Assembly: GCA_023415715.1 (NCBI GenBank)
Contig: JAEZJP010000235.1
Coordinates: forward strand, 1 to 5,503
DNA length: 5,503 nt
Source of the DNA: Bacillota bacterium
Lineage (GTDB): Bacteria; Bacillota; Clostridia; Christensenellales; Aristaeellaceae
Direction of reading: 5' to 3'
How positions within the stretch are numbered: the stretch's first letter is position 1; each line of letters begins with the position of its first letter. The notes beneath the pieces are model-generated. The model was not told the DNA's origin, did no database searches, and was given only the letters and a program-made list of their open reading frames with translations. A program made the position numbers and the translations under genes. This document shows positions 4,892 to 5,503 of the stretch, piece after piece.

Positions 4892-5503
4892 ATGAAACAG
4901 TTTTTATCCGTGCTCCGCTTTGAACTGAAAGGGTATCTAAAAAACAAGGTATATATGGGAATGACGGTGGCGCTGGTGCTGATCGTGGCTGCTGTATTGT
5001 CTTTTCCTACCTTGAAGGGAATGCTAACAAAATCCTCCGGCAATGATACGGGCGGTAATGGTCCGGCCATCCAGGCGCCCGTCCAGTCCGGGCCGGCGAT
5101 GGCTGTGATCAATGAAAACGGCGCCTTGAGCGAAGACGCGCTGAAGCAGTTTGCCTCCTCCTTATACGGGTTCACAGCCCAGGTGGTTACCGCCGATGAG
5201 CAGACGGTAAAGGAACAGGTGAACGCGGGGACATATGAGGGCGCAGTGGTGATTAAAAGCGCCGAGAAGCTTAAGTATATCGCAAGAAATCTTGGAATGT
5301 ATGACAATACAAGTGCCATGCTTTCTGGCGCGCTGCAGTCGGCATTCCGTATGGAGAGGCTGAAGGCGCTTGGCGCAGCAGATGCGGAAATTCCAAAAAT
5401 CCTGATGCCGCCGGTTTCGGTATCGGTGGAAAACCTTGGCGTCAGCCAGATGGAAACCTTCTTTTATACCTATGCGCTGATATTTGCGCTGTATATGGCC
5501 TGT
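4892..5503 (+). CDS. ABC-2 type permease, NatB/YhaP-like (5' part, runs off the window)
   Basis: The first 204 codons of a membrane permease, partner of the ATPase just upstream. AGGAGG (4881-4886) shares its first base with the ATPase stop codon and lies five bases before ATG 4892. The gap between the genes is 10 bp, so translation is probably coupled. Residues 1-20 are basic and cytoplasmic (LRFELKGYLKNK), and a first transmembrane helix spans about 21-39. A large extracytoplasmic domain of about 145 residues follows, with AMAVINENGALSEDALKQF (69-87) and VNAGTYEGAVVI (110-121), the layout of ABC-2 family permeases (PF12698, COG1668). The second hydrophobic segment begins near 190 (FFYTYALIFALYMAC) and is cut by the window end. 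A proline/glycine-rich linker (about 49-67) follows the first helix. The complete protein is probably about 400 residues, judged from the family. Confidence 0.82.
   Translation, partial: MKQFLSVLRFELKGYLKNKVYMGMTVALVLIVAAVLSFPTLKGMLTKSSGNDTGGNGPAIQAPVQSGPAMAVINENGALSEDALKQFASSLYGFTAQVVTADEQTVKEQVNAGTYEGAVVIKSAEKLKYIARNLGMYDNTSAMLSGALQSAFRMERLKALGAADAEIPKILMPPVSVSVENLGVSQMETFFYTYALIFALYMAC

Noticed and set aside
4837..5319. Minus-strand open frame opposite the permease gene
   Set aside because: It is a shadow of the permease frame, which has a strong ribosome site, a membrane helix and a matching ATPase upstream.

Overview
The window looks like a piece of a Firmicutes (Clostridia-type) chromosome. 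Shine-Dalgarno sites are strong (GGGGAGG, AGGGAGG, AGGAGG), promoters are sigma-A-like (TTGACA-N17-TATCAT), and the gene families are typical of anaerobic Firmicutes: a MalT-like LuxR regulator, a NatA/YhaQ-type ABC exporter and an IS630 element. This assignment is inference from gene content and signals; no taxonomic marker is present.

Left part (1-1602): the 5' end of a large MalT-type LuxR regulator (minus strand, running off the window) is divergent from a cytoplasmic class C beta-lactamase-fold serine hydrolase (415-1602). The 185-bp gap between them holds a perfect 12-bp inverted repeat (306-336), a near-consensus promoter for the hydrolase (351-379) and a perfect -10 box for the regulator. 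The layout suggests that the regulator controls the hydrolase.

Middle (1603-3328): a nest of mobile and repeated DNA. A 1236-bp IS630-family element (1676-2911) carries its DDE transposase in two frames, joined by a double -1 slippery sequence (TTTTAAAAAAA). It sits at a TA dinucleotide inside the left terminal repeat of a small GC-rich MITE-like element (1670-1675 plus 2914-3095). Rejoining the two sides of the IS restores a 20-bp perfect terminal inverted repeat. The MITE in turn appears to split one unit of a degenerate 68-bp tandem repeat. After it come a hairpin terminator, possibly the displaced terminator of the hydrolase, and a second promoter.

Right part (3329-5503): an apparent operon on the plus strand with a nitroreductase-family flavoprotein, an ABC transporter ATPase of the NatA/YhaQ type, and the start of its NatB/YhaP-type ABC-2 permease, which runs off the window. 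The gaps are 23 and 10 bp, each with its own ribosome binding site. The permease and ATPase should form one exporter; the substrate cannot be read from sequence.

I see no clearly new biological system. The most informative parts are the nested IS-in-MITE insertion, the frameshift cassette with a stem-loop just upstream, and the operator-like palindrome between regulator and hydrolase. No tRNA, rRNA or CRISPR array was seen.
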